From Anaerolineales bacterium (GTDB lineage Bacteria > Chloroflexota > Anaerolineae > Anaerolineales > UBA11579): a stretch of 64,000 bases of DNA. The translations under genes were made by a program, and so were the position numbers. The notes under the pieces are model-generated. The model did no database searches. It saw only the letters and a program-made list of their open reading frames with translations, and was not told the origin of the DNA. Shown here piece after piece: positions 24,201 through 32,492 of this stretch; positions within the stretch are counted from its first letter, which is position 1; every line of letters begins with the position of its first letter. Where the stretch lies: assembly GCA_019454165.1 (NCBI GenBank), contig CP075367.1:193971-257970 (forward strand), written 5' to 3'.

Positions 24201-24934
24201 TCCCCTCCCCGCTTGCGATTGTGGCGCTGGTCGTGGCGCTGATCCTGCTGTTCTCGGTGTGGAAGGGCGGCAAAGGCCGCACGCTGCGCTATATCCCCGC
24301 CATCCAACGTTTGCAACGCAGCATTGAGCTTTCCGTGGAAGATGGCTCGCGCCTGCAGGTGAACCTGGGCCACGGCGGCCTGCTGGGGCCGCAAGGCGCG
24401 GCGGCGCTGGCCGGCCTGACCCTGCTGCAGCAACTGGCCGAGATCGCGGCGGACAGCGACCTGCCGCCGGTGGCGACCAGCGGCGAGGGCACGCTGATGC
24501 TGCTGGCGCAGGATACCTTGCGCAGCACCTACCAGCGCCTGGGCATTCGTGAGCAATTCAATTTCGGGTTGGCGCAGACGACCGGCGTGACGCCGTTCTC
24601 GTATGCAGCGGGCACGCTGCCCTCCGTGCTGGACCGGGCGGCGCTCTCGACCGCGATGGTAGGCTCGTTCGGCGCGGAAGCCGGGCTGATCGCAGATGCG
24701 GCCCAGCGCACAGAGGGCTTCAGCCTGGGCGGCAGCAATGACCTGAGCGCGCAAGCCGTGCTGTTCGCCGCGGCGCACGAGCCGCTGCTGGGCGAGGAGC
24801 TGTACGCCACCGGCGCGTATACGAAGGCCGGCGCGGCGCACGAAGCCAGCCTGCGCACGCAGGATGTGCTGCGCTGGGCGGTCATCGTTCTGCTGATCCT
24901 CACGGCCATATCGCCGTTGCTGGAGGGTGGCTGA
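24197..24934 (+). CDS. DUF6754-like membrane-anchored protein
   Basis: A protein of 245 residues has one membrane segment at each end (about 6-22 and 226-242). Between them is a ~200-residue soluble domain rich in Ala, Leu and Gly, with the motifs NLGHGGLLGPQGAAALAGL and EELYATGAYTK. It resembles, from memory, the DUF6754 proteins that recur beside MutL-like genes in Chloroflexota; their function is unknown. With both ends in the membrane, the middle domain is probably cytoplasmic or surface-facing; I cannot decide. The start overlaps the previous gene by four bases and its TGA overlaps the next ATG by one. Confidence 0.7.
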   Translation: MIPSPLAIVALVVALILLFSVWKGGKGRTLRYIPAIQRLQRSIELSVEDGSRLQVNLGHGGLLGPQGAAALAGLTLLQQLAEIAADSDLPPVATSGEGTLMLLAQDTLRSTYQRLGIREQFNFGLAQTTGVTPFSYAAGTLPSVLDRAALSTAMVGSFGAEAGLIADAAQRTEGFSLGGSNDLSAQAVLFAAAHEPLLGEELYATGAYTKAGAAHEASLRTQDVLRWAVIVLLILTAISPLLEGG

Positions 24935-25548
24935 TGAAACTGCGTGCGCCCATCTCCACCGCGGTGGCGATCAGCTTTGGGCTGTTGGTGCTGCTGGGCA
25001 TTTTTATTCCCGACCTGGCCGATTTTCGCAACCGCATCCTGAACTGGGCCATGCTTTTGGCGGCGCTGGCGCTGCTGCTGGGCTTGTTCAACCTGGCCCA
25101 GGTGCACTGGCAGCGGGTGCGCGGCCGCGAGGCAACGGTGTACAGCGCGGCGCTGCTGGTGACGATGGCGATCACCTTCGCGGTGACATTATTGCAGGGC
25201 AGCGACAGCGCCAATGCGGAGTGGATATTCAACTATGTGGTCGTGCCGATCGAGACCAGCCTGATGGCCGTACTGGCGATCAGCCTGACCTTGGCAGCGG
25301 CGCGCGTGTTCCAACAGCGCACCGAGCTGATGAACATGGTCTTCATCGTCACGCTGCTCCTGCTGCTGGTCGGCGCGGGGCCTCTGTTCGGCGTGGAGCT
25401 GCCGTATTTCACCCGCGTGATCAATCCCTATATCAACAATGTGCTGGCCCTGGGCGCGATGCGCGGCTTGCTGATCGGCGTGGCGCTGGGCACCATCACC
25501 ACCGGCGTGCGTATATTGATCGGCGCTGACCGCCCGTACGGCGCGTAA
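24934..25548 (+). CDS. Polytopic membrane protein (204 aa)
   Basis: The 204 residues contain about six hydrophobic segments separated by very short loops, e.g. VAISFGLLVLLGIFI, WAMLLAALALLLGLFNLA and MNMVFIVTLLLLLVGAG. It ends with RGLLIGVALGTITTGVRILIGADRPY. There are no charged transport motifs that would name a family. It resembles a scaffold or channel component in being almost entirely membrane-embedded. It is translationally coupled (TGATG) to the DUF6754-like gene and two bases ahead of the PxWL protein gene, so these three probably act together. Confidence 0.75.
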   Translation: MKLRAPISTAVAISFGLLVLLGIFIPDLADFRNRILNWAMLLAALALLLGLFNLAQVHWQRVRGREATVYSAALLVTMAITFAVTLLQGSDSANAEWIFNYVVVPIETSLMAVLAISLTLAAARVFQQRTELMNMVFIVTLLLLLVGAGPLFGVELPYFTRVINPYINNVLALGAMRGLLIGVALGTITTGVRILIGADRPYGA

Positions 25549-25550
25549 CC

Positions 25551-27116
25551 ATGAGCACGCCCCACCACGACCCCGAAGAGAACCTGCCGGATTGGCTGCG
25601 CGCCCTGCGCCAGAAGCAGAGCGAGCAGGCCGCCGAAGACGCCGCGGCCCAGGAAGCGGCGGCGAAGGACGCCGCGCCGGAGCCTGAGCCAGACTGGCTG
25701 GCCGACATCCGCCGCCGTCACAGCGGCGAAGACGACGCCGAGGCCGAGCGCGCTCTGACGGATACGCAGCCCAATAAGCCACTGCGGCTGGAGAGCCGCC
25801 GCCTGGAAACGCCCGCGTTCGAAAGCCGCGATGAACCCGAGCTGCCCGAGGCCAGCGACGTGCCGGATTGGCTCGATCTGCGCGACGAAGCCGAGTTTGG
25901 CGAGGCGGAGGAAGAAGACGCAGCCGCGTTCAACGACGAAACCGTGGAGCCCGCCGCGCCGGTTGATCTGCCCAGCTGGCTGCAGGACATGCGCCCGGCC
26001 GAAACCGAGCCACCCGCCAGCGCGGCCTTCTACGATAACTACGAGAACATGGAGCCGCTCACACCGGCCGAAGTGGAAAATGCCGGCCCGCTGGCCGGGT
26101 TGAGCGGTGTGCTGCCGGCTGAGCCAGAAGTCGCCAAGATCGGCAAAGCGCCGGTATTCTCCACCCGGCTGGAAGTGAGCGACAGCCAGTACCGCCACGC
26201 GGCGGTGCTGCAAAGCCTGATCGCCAACGAAGCCCAGTCAAAAGCCGACCGCGACGCGGATGTGAAGCGGCCGGCCCGGCTGCTGAACCTGCTGATGGCC
26301 GGCGCCATGCTGGCGGCGGCCCTGCTGCCGCTGCTTAGCGGGCAACTGCGCGCCCCGCGGCCGGAAGCGGATATGCTGCCCGAAGGCACAGCCATGTTCA
26401 ACGCGGTAGATGTGCTGCCGGCCGGCGCGCCGGTGCTGGTGGTGTTCGATGTGCAGCCCGCACTGTATGGCGAGCTGCGCGCGGCGGTCTCCCCGGTCAT
26501 CAGCCATTTGCTGGACCGCCAGGCACGCCTGACCTTTGTCTCGACCCAGCCCACCGGGCCGGGTTTGGTGGAGCGCCTGCTGCAAAGCGACTTTGCCCAA
26601 GTGCCGCTGGTGGCCAGCAATGATTACGTCTCGTTGGGCTATTTGCCGGGCGGCATGGCGGCGGTGCGCAGCTTTGCCAGCGACCCGCGCCAGGCGGCGC
26701 TCTCGGCGCCGGCGGCGTTCGCCCTACCGTGGCAGCGCGCCAGCCTGCAAGCCATCGAAAGCCTGGATGATTTTGCGCTGGTGCTGCTGGTGGTCAGCGA
26801 AGGCGAGGACGCCCGCACCTGGGTGGAGCAAGCCACGCCGGAGCTTAGCAAGGGCCTGCTGGTGGTCAGCAGCGCCCAGGCCGCGCCGGTGCTGCGCGCC
26901 TACATGAATATGGAACCGAGTCAGGTGGACGCGCTAGTGGCGGGCGTCAGCGGCGGGGCGCACTACGAACGCCTGCGCGCCCGCGATGCGCTCAGCCTGA
27001 CGTATTGGGACTCGTATAGCTATCAACTGGGCGCGGCGGTGCTGATCATTCTGCTGGGCGGGTTGTATGGGCGCCTGATCCATACGCCCGCAGACAAGGC
27101 TACGGTGAAAGCATGA
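25551..27116 (+). CDS. Membrane protein with four PxWL motifs in an acidic cytoplasmic arm
   Basis: This protein of 521 residues has an unusual plan. The N-terminal ~240 residues are acidic, Ala/Glu-rich and probably disordered. They carry four spaced copies of a short motif: LPDWLRALR (12-20), EPDWLADIR (46-54), VPDWLDLRD (104-112) and LPSWLQDMR (140-148). One membrane segment follows (about 244-264), then a folded domain of ~225 residues, then a last membrane segment (about 492-508). Four equal short motifs on a flexible arm suggest repeated docking of one partner. It overlaps the next gene by four bases. Confidence 0.7.
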   Translation: MSTPHHDPEENLPDWLRALRQKQSEQAAEDAAAQEAAAKDAAPEPEPDWLADIRRRHSGEDDAEAERALTDTQPNKPLRLESRRLETPAFESRDEPELPEASDVPDWLDLRDEAEFGEAEEEDAAAFNDETVEPAAPVDLPSWLQDMRPAETEPPASAAFYDNYENMEPLTPAEVENAGPLAGLSGVLPAEPEVAKIGKAPVFSTRLEVSDSQYRHAAVLQSLIANEAQSKADRDADVKRPARLLNLLMAGAMLAAALLPLLSGQLRAPRPEADMLPEGTAMFNAVDVLPAGAPVLVVFDVQPALYGELRAAVSPVISHLLDRQARLTFVSTQPTGPGLVERLLQSDFAQVPLVASNDYVSLGYLPGGMAAVRSFASDPRQAALSAPAAFALPWQRASLQAIESLDDFALVLLVVSEGEDARTWVEQATPELSKGLLVVSSAQAAPVLRAYMNMEPSQVDALVAGVSGGAHYERLRARDALSLTYWDSYSYQLGAAVLIILLGGLYGRLIHTPADKATVKA

Positions 27117-27835
27117 TCCCGGCCGAACTTCTGATCCAGGCCGGGTTGCTGGTGGCGGCGGCGCTGACGCTGGTCACGCTCTCGTATATTTTTGGGGATC
27201 ACCCCGTGTTCCGCTTTGTGCTGCATATTTTCATCGGCGCGGCGGCGGGCTATGCCGGTGCGATCGCCGTGCAAGACGTGATACTGCCCCAGCTCGTGTT
27301 CCCGGCCATCGAGCTGGCCAGCGGCGGCAACGTTGACGTAGTGGATATTGGCATGCGCGTAGGACTGAGCGCCCTGCTGCTCACCAAGCTCTCGCCGCGC
27401 ACAGCCCGCTTCGGCAACCCGGTGACGGCGATGCTGGTGGGCGTAGGCGCGGCGCTGGCGATCGGCGGCGCGATCCAGGGGACGCTGCTGCCGCAGATCA
27501 ACACCAGCGCGCAGATATTCGATGTGGCCGGCTTCGATCTGGCGCTGCAGGGCGGCTACTACGGCGAAAGTTTGCAGATCATTCTGCAGGGCATGCTGGC
27601 CCTGCTGGCAATGGTCAGCACGCTGGCGTATTTCCATTTCGGGGCTGAGGCGCGCGGCAAGCAGGCGCCGCTGCGCAATGTGCTCGTGGACGTATTGGCC
27701 TGGGCGGGCAGCGTATTCATCGCCATCACACTGGCTACGCTGTTCAGCGGCGTGCTGCTGTCTGGCATGGGGGCGCTCACCGAGCGGCTCGACTTCCTGT
27801 ATTCGACAATTTCCGCTTTGCTGGGGATGCCATGA
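27113..27835 (+). CDS. Polytopic membrane protein (240 aa)
   Basis: This 240-residue protein has about six hydrophobic segments. Its layout parallels the 204-residue membrane protein two genes earlier but with longer loops, one of which contains the phrase GNVDVVDIGMRVGLSALLLTKLSP. No transporter signature is recognised. It overlaps the preceding gene and the following MutL-like gene by four bases each, so its product is likely made in step with the ASKHA protein and may be its membrane receptor. This is inference from position. Confidence 0.75.
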   Translation: MIPAELLIQAGLLVAAALTLVTLSYIFGDHPVFRFVLHIFIGAAAGYAGAIAVQDVILPQLVFPAIELASGGNVDVVDIGMRVGLSALLLTKLSPRTARFGNPVTAMLVGVGAALAIGGAIQGTLLPQINTSAQIFDVAGFDLALQGGYYGESLQIILQGMLALLAMVSTLAYFHFGAEARGKQAPLRNVLVDVLAWAGSVFIAITLATLFSGVLLSGMGALTERLDFLYSTISALLGMP

Positions 27836-29595
27836 GCGAAGGGCGACCGCAAAGCTCCAATTCGCTGGTGGCGATCGATCTGGGCAGCGTGAACACGCGC
27901 GCCCAGTTCTTTGACGCGGTCGAGGGGCGCTACCGCTTCATCGCGGCAGGCGAGGCGGCCACCACGGCCGGCGCGCCGACCTTCGACACCAATCACGGCG
28001 TGCTGCAGGCGCTGGCCCAGCTGCAGGAGATCACCGGCCGCCAGCTGCTCAACGAGCGCGGCCTGCTGTTGGCGCCGGATGCCGAAGGCAACGCCGGCGC
28101 CAACGCGCTGACCGCCACGTTCTCGGCCGGGCCACCGCTGCGCGTCATCACGGTGGGTTTGCTGGAAGGCGTCTCGCTGCACAGCGTCAACAACCTGGTG
28201 GACTCCTTCCACTGCGAGATCGTGGATAGCCTGAGCCTGGGTGACCGGCGCAGTCCGGAGCAAGTCATTGACGCGATCTCGCAGAACCTGCCCGACTTGG
28301 TCGTGCTGGCGGGCGGCACGCACCGCGGCGCATCGCTCTCCGTGGTGCGGCTGGCTAACTATCTGGCGCTGGCGCTGAAGCTGCTGCCCGAGAGCGCCCG
28401 GCCGCCGATCCTGTTCGTGGGCAATGAGAATTTGCAGAGCGAGATCGATACGCTGCTGGCGCCGATCACCAAAGTCTACAAAGCGGCCAACATCCGCCCC
28501 AGCCTGGACCAGGAGAACCTTGGCCCGGCCGAGGCGGCGATGAGCTCCCTGCTGTACGAAGTTCAAGCCAAGAAGCTGGGCGGGCTGCATCTGCTCAACC
28601 AATTATCCGAGACGCGCCTGAGCCACAGCGCCCAGGCCTTCGGGCGCACGGTGCGTTTCCTCAGCACCGTGATCGACGCGCCCAAGGGCATGCTGGGCGT
28701 AGACCTGGGCGCGTCCACCACCACGGTGGCCTCGGCCTTCGCCGGTGAGCTGGAAGTGCGCAGCTTCCCGGGCCTGGGTATGGGCCGCGGCCTGACCGGC
28801 ATGCTGGCCGAGACGCAGCTGCAGCAGATCACGCGCTGGTTAAGCTACGACATCCCTGATGAATTCGTGCTGGATTATCTGTACAACAAGCCGCTGCTGC
28901 CGGCCACCCTGCCCTCGACCCCGCACGAGCTGGCGATCGAGATGGCCGCGGCGCGCCAGGTGGTGCGCCTGGCGATCGGCAAGAGCCTGCCGATGTTCCC
29001 GGCCAATGCCATCTACCCGCTGACCGGCACGGTGCCGTGGTTCGACCGCATCCTGGTGGCGGGTAGCACGCTGACCCGCCACCCGCGCCCCGAGCACAGC
29101 CTGCTGGCCGTGCTGGATGCGGTGCAGCCGGTTGGCGTCGTGACCGTGATCCTGGACCAGAACAACCTGGCGTCTTCGCTGGGCGCGGCCGCGGCGGTGG
29201 ACCCGGTGCTGGCGGTGCAGGTGCTGGAATCGAACGCGTTCATGAACCTGGGCACGGTGATCGTGCCGGTGGGCAGCCCGCGCCCGGGCAGCACCGTGCT
29301 GCGCGTGCAATTGGTGCGGGATGGGCAGAAGGAAGAAGTGGTCGAGATCCCCGAAGGCGGCATTACGGTGCTGCCGTTGGCGCCTGGCAAAGCCGCAGAC
29401 CTGTTCGTGCAGCCTTTGCAGAACATGAACATTGGCCTGGGCGCCGGGCGCGGCGGCTGGATCCGCCGCATGGTGGGCGGCACGTTCGGACTCATTTTTG
29501 ATACGCGCGGGCGGCCGATCCAAATGCCGACCTCGTTCAACAAGCGCCAGGAGCTGCTGCAAACCTGGGAACACGCGCTGACAGGGGGTGGGTAG
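27832..29595 (+). CDS. MutL-like ASKHA-fold ATPase (glutamate mutase L family, no mutase nearby)
   Basis: The 587 residues contain two halves of an actin-like (ASKHA) ATPase. The first phosphate loop is VAIDLGSVNTRAQF (about 13-26) and the second is GVDLGASTTTVASA (about 289-302), with glycine-rich segments GLGMGRG and VAGSTLTRHP. The match is to the MutL/GlmL family, annotated as glutamate mutase activators. No glutamate mutase or other B12 mutase gene is in this window, and all neighbours are membrane proteins, as for PilM in type IV pilus systems. I infer an ATPase subunit of an envelope complex. It overlaps the previous and next genes. Confidence 0.85.
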   Translation: MSEGRPQSSNSLVAIDLGSVNTRAQFFDAVEGRYRFIAAGEAATTAGAPTFDTNHGVLQALAQLQEITGRQLLNERGLLLAPDAEGNAGANALTATFSAGPPLRVITVGLLEGVSLHSVNNLVDSFHCEIVDSLSLGDRRSPEQVIDAISQNLPDLVVLAGGTHRGASLSVVRLANYLALALKLLPESARPPILFVGNENLQSEIDTLLAPITKVYKAANIRPSLDQENLGPAEAAMSSLLYEVQAKKLGGLHLLNQLSETRLSHSAQAFGRTVRFLSTVIDAPKGMLGVDLGASTTTVASAFAGELEVRSFPGLGMGRGLTGMLAETQLQQITRWLSYDIPDEFVLDYLYNKPLLPATLPSTPHELAIEMAAARQVVRLAIGKSLPMFPANAIYPLTGTVPWFDRILVAGSTLTRHPRPEHSLLAVLDAVQPVGVVTVILDQNNLASSLGAAAAVDPVLAVQVLESNAFMNLGTVIVPVGSPRPGSTVLRVQLVRDGQKEEVVEIPEGGITVLPLAPGKAADLFVQPLQNMNIGLGAGRGGWIRRMVGGTFGLIFDTRGRPIQMPTSFNKRQELLQTWEHALTGGG

Positions 29596-30647
29596 TGCTG
29601 GCGCCGATCACATACATCCAACCGCTCACCACGCTGCGGCGCACGCGCCAACTGCCGGTGGAAGGGCTGATCACGGTCAGCCTGGGCGACCGGTTGCGCG
29701 GCACGGATGTGATCGCGCGCACCGGCCTGCACAAGCAGCACATCATGCTGGATGCGGCCCGCGCCCTCGGGGCGCCGGCCAGCCGGGTCAGCAAACTGAT
29801 CCAGCGCGTGGTGGGCGAAGAGGTGGAGGAAGGCGCGATATTGGCGGGCAGCCGCGGGCTGGCCAGCCGCCAGCTGCGCGCCCCGGCCGCGGGCAAGATC
29901 GCCGCGATCAGTGAGGGCCAGATCCTGCTGCAGATCAGCGACGCGAGCGCCCAGGTGCAGGCGCGTGTGCCCGGGCTGGTGATCGATATCGACCCGGGGC
30001 AGAGCGTGACCCTGGAATGCATCTGCGCCTGGGTGCAGTGCCTGTGGGGCAACGACCTGGTGGGCGAAGGCAACCTGCACATGGTGGCCGACGGCCCGCA
30101 GCACCAGCTGACGGCCGACCAGATCGATATGAGCCTGCGCGGCGCCATCCTGGTGGCCGGCCACTGCAGCCAGCGCCAGGCGCTGGAGCTGGCCGGGCAG
30201 GTGCCGATCCGTGGCCTGATCCTGGGCAGCCTGGCGACCCGCCTGCTGCCAGTTGCCGAAAAGATGGAGTATCCCATCGCTGTTTTGGAGGGATTTGGCA
30301 AAATTCCGTTCAATGGCGATGCATTCAAGCTGCTCTCCATGCACAATGGAGCCGCCACTACCCTCAACGCGCAGGCCAATAATCCACACAGCGGCGAACG
30401 CCCTGAGATCATTATTCCGTTGACGGATGCGGGGCACCCTCCGCAGCCGGTCGAGATCCAAAGTTTTCGGATCGGGCAAACGGTGCGGGTGCTCTCGGGC
30501 AAGTACAAGGGCCAGCTGGGCGAGATCATTGAGCTGCGCGGCAACGTGATCTACGAGAGCCAGCTGCGCGGCCCGGCGGCCGAACTGACCCTGGCGGGCG
30601 GCGGGCGGGGCCGTGTGCCGCTGGCAAACCTGGAACTTCTGGGGTAA
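29595..30647 (+). CDS. KOW-like / barrel-domain protein downstream of MutL-like ATPase
   Basis: A soluble protein of 350 residues starts with GTG and overlaps the previous stop by one base. Around residues 92-112 and 120-140 it has short beta segments (APAAGKIAAISEGQILLQIS, VPGLVIDIDPGQSV) like a lipoyl/barrel-sandwich fold. The C-terminal 60 residues contain a KOW-like motif (GQTVRVLSGKYKGQLGEI) as in NusG and ribosomal proteins. The middle part is alpha/beta with GAILVAGHCSQRQALELAG. I have no family name. Its constant place next to the ASKHA gene suggests it is the cytoplasmic partner. Confidence 0.7.
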   Translation: MLAPITYIQPLTTLRRTRQLPVEGLITVSLGDRLRGTDVIARTGLHKQHIMLDAARALGAPASRVSKLIQRVVGEEVEEGAILAGSRGLASRQLRAPAAGKIAAISEGQILLQISDASAQVQARVPGLVIDIDPGQSVTLECICAWVQCLWGNDLVGEGNLHMVADGPQHQLTADQIDMSLRGAILVAGHCSQRQALELAGQVPIRGLILGSLATRLLPVAEKMEYPIAVLEGFGKIPFNGDAFKLLSMHNGAATTLNAQANNPHSGERPEIIIPLTDAGHPPQPVEIQSFRIGQTVRVLSGKYKGQLGEIIELRGNVIYESQLRGPAAELTLAGGGRGRVPLANLELLG

Positions 30648-30659
30648 AAATAGGCTCCC

Positions 30660-31244
30660 ATGCTAGACGACGCCGATCTGGATCTGCCATCCGAGCAGCC
30701 TGAGCCGCCCAAACGCTCGGGCAGCCGCAGTTTCCTTGTGGTGGCCAGCATTTTGGGCGGGCTGATGTTGCTGGCGCTGATCGCGCTGGCGGTATATGCG
30801 CTGGTGATATTGCCGCAACAACAGCGCGCTGCGCCGGATGAAGGCGCCGCGCAGGTGACTGCCACCCAGATCGTGCAGACGCAGCAGCCCAGCAACACCG
30901 CCACCGCGCAAGACACGCCTACGCGCACCGCCACATCCACGCGCACCCCGGTGCCCCCAACAGCAACCAATACGCCCGTGACGCCGCTGTTCACCAGCAA
31001 CCCGGCCGCCACGCAAACCGTGGAATCTTTGCTGACCCAGGCTGCATTGGCGCAGGAGCAGGCCGCGGCCACGACCGACCCCAACGCTACGCCGACTCTG
31101 ACCTCGACGCCGACGGTGACGCCCAGCGCCCTGCCGCAAAGCGGCCTGGCCGATGATTTGGGCGGGCCGGGCATCCTGGCGCTGAGCGCCGGCCTGCTGC
31201 TGGCCATCATCGTTACGGCACGGCGGCTGCGAGCCCAGGCGTGA
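30660..31244 (+). CDS. Surface protein with LPQSG-type C-terminal sorting tail
   Basis: The 194 residues have a short acidic N-terminus and a membrane segment (about 26-48). Then comes an ~85-residue Thr/Pro/Ala linker (repeats of TPT, PTATNTP) and a tail LPQSG + LADDLGGPG + hydrophobic segment + RRLRAQA. That tail has the order of a sortase signal (LPxTG-like, hydrophobic, basic), although Ser replaces Thr and a second N-terminal membrane helix is odd for a sorted protein. It may instead be a two-helix membrane loop. It starts 12 bases after the KOW-like gene and ends the operon before a terminator. Confidence 0.7.
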   Translation: MLDDADLDLPSEQPEPPKRSGSRSFLVVASILGGLMLLALIALAVYALVILPQQQRAAPDEGAAQVTATQIVQTQQPSNTATAQDTPTRTATSTRTPVPPTATNTPVTPLFTSNPAATQTVESLLTQAALAQEQAAATTDPNATPTLTSTPTVTPSALPQSGLADDLGGPGILALSAGLLLAIIVTARRLRAQA

Positions 31245-31258
31245 CGGATATAAACCAA

Positions 31259-31291
31259 TAAAAAGACCCGCCGTACGGCGGGTCTTTTTTT
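31259..31291. terminator. Bidirectional terminator between MutL-like and CoA operons
   Basis: A 9-bp stem AGACCCGCC/GGCGGGTCT around GTAC has A on the left and seven T on the right. It serves the convergent plus-strand operon and, through the A run, the minus-strand coaBC end, which it touches. Confidence 0.92.
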
Positions 31292-32492
31292 ATTTCAGCA
31301 AGCTCGCGGCTTTCTCCAGCACTTTGCGAGCCACTTCGTATTTACTCAGCAGCGGCAACTCTTCCTGGCCGCCGTCCTTGCTGAGCAGGATGACGCGGTT
31401 GGTATCAACCTCAAAGCCCGCATCCTGCGCGCTGACGTCATTGGCCACGATCAGGTCGAGACCCTTGGAAGCCAGCTTGCCCTGCGCGTTGGCGAGCAGG
31501 TCATTGCTTTCAGCGGCGAAGCCCACCAGCATCCGCGGCTTTTTGGCCTGCTGGCTGACCTCTTTGAGAATGTCCGGGTTGGCGGCCAACTCAACAGTCG
31601 GCACACCTTCGGCGCGTTTGATCTTCTTGTCGGCGGCCTGGCTTGGGCGGAAGTCAGCCACGGCGGCGGCCATCAACAGCATGTCGGCCGCCGCGGCGTG
31701 CTGCAACACCGCATCGCGCATCTCCACCGCAGTTTGCACGCGCAGCAGGTGTGCGCCGACGGGCGGGACGAGCGCGGTGGGGCCGGAGATCAGGGTCACC
31801 TGGGCGCCCAGGTCGAGCGCGGCCTGCGCCAGCGCGTAACCCTGCTTGCCGGAGGAGCGGTTGGCGATCACACGCACCGGGTCGATCGGCTCTTGCGTGC
31901 CGCCGGCAGTGACCAGCACGCGGCGGCCAGCCAGCGGGCCGCCGGCGCCGAGCGCCACGCGGGCGTGGCCAGCCAACTCGGCTGGCTCCAACATGCGGCC
32001 AACCCCGCTGAGGCCGGAGGCCAGGTGGCCGCTGACCGGGCCGTGGATGTGTGCGCCGCGGGCGCGCAAGGTCTCCAGGCTGGCTTGGGTGGCGGGATGG
32101 TCAAACATGCCGCCGTCCATGGCGGGGGCCAGCATCAGCGGCGCGGTGGCGGCCAGGGCGGTCAGGGTGAGCAAATTGTCGGCCTGGCCGGCGGCCAGTT
32201 TGGCGAGCGTGTTGGCGGTGGCCGGGGCGATCAGCAGCAGGTCAGCGTCCTTGCCCAGTTTCACGTGCAACACGTGGCCTTCGGGGCCCCACAGATCCTG
32301 ATCCACATAGGCGCGGCGGCCAGTGACGGATTGGAAGGTGAGCGGCTTGATGAAGTGCTCGGCGGCGGCGGTGAGGATGACATCCACCTCGGCACCGAGC
32401 TGGGTGAGCTTGGAGGCCAGGTCGGCGGCTTTGTAGCAGGCGATCGAACCAGTGACACCGAGGACGATGCGTTTGGCATGTAGTGGCAGCAT
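31290..32492 (-). CDS. coaBC: Bifunctional phosphopantothenoylcysteine decarboxylase/synthase
   Basis: This 400-residue two-domain enzyme joins cysteine to 4'-phosphopantothenate and decarboxylates the product on the way to coenzyme A. The N-terminal flavodoxin-like CoaC half (1-185) has VTGSIACYKA, the His-containing FMN region and PATANTLAKLA (a PASANT-type motif). The C-terminal CoaB half has VTAGGTQEPIDPVRVIANRSSGKQG and AAAVADFRP. One oddity: in the flap motif before GRM many homologues read LACG, but here it is LASGLSGVGRM, so the cysteine is replaced by serine. It is the last gene of the panB-coaBC operon, overlapping the ATP-grasp gene by one base. Confidence 0.95.
   Translation of the reverse strand: MLPLHAKRIVLGVTGSIACYKAADLASKLTQLGAEVDVILTAAAEHFIKPLTFQSVTGRRAYVDQDLWGPEGHVLHVKLGKDADLLLIAPATANTLAKLAAGQADNLLTLTALAATAPLMLAPAMDGGMFDHPATQASLETLRARGAHIHGPVSGHLASGLSGVGRMLEPAELAGHARVALGAGGPLAGRRVLVTAGGTQEPIDPVRVIANRSSGKQGYALAQAALDLGAQVTLISGPTALVPPVGAHLLRVQTAVEMRDAVLQHAAAADMLLMAAAVADFRPSQAADKKIKRAEGVPTVELAANPDILKEVSQQAKKPRMLVGFAAESNDLLANAQGKLASKGLDLIVANDVSAQDAGFEVDTNRVILLSKDGGQEELPLLSKYEVARKVLEKAASLLK

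Noticed and set aside
27832..29595. DNA mismatch repair MutL
   Set aside because: The name is shared only. The sequence is the ASKHA-fold glutamate-mutase-L family with no GHKL ATPase motifs.
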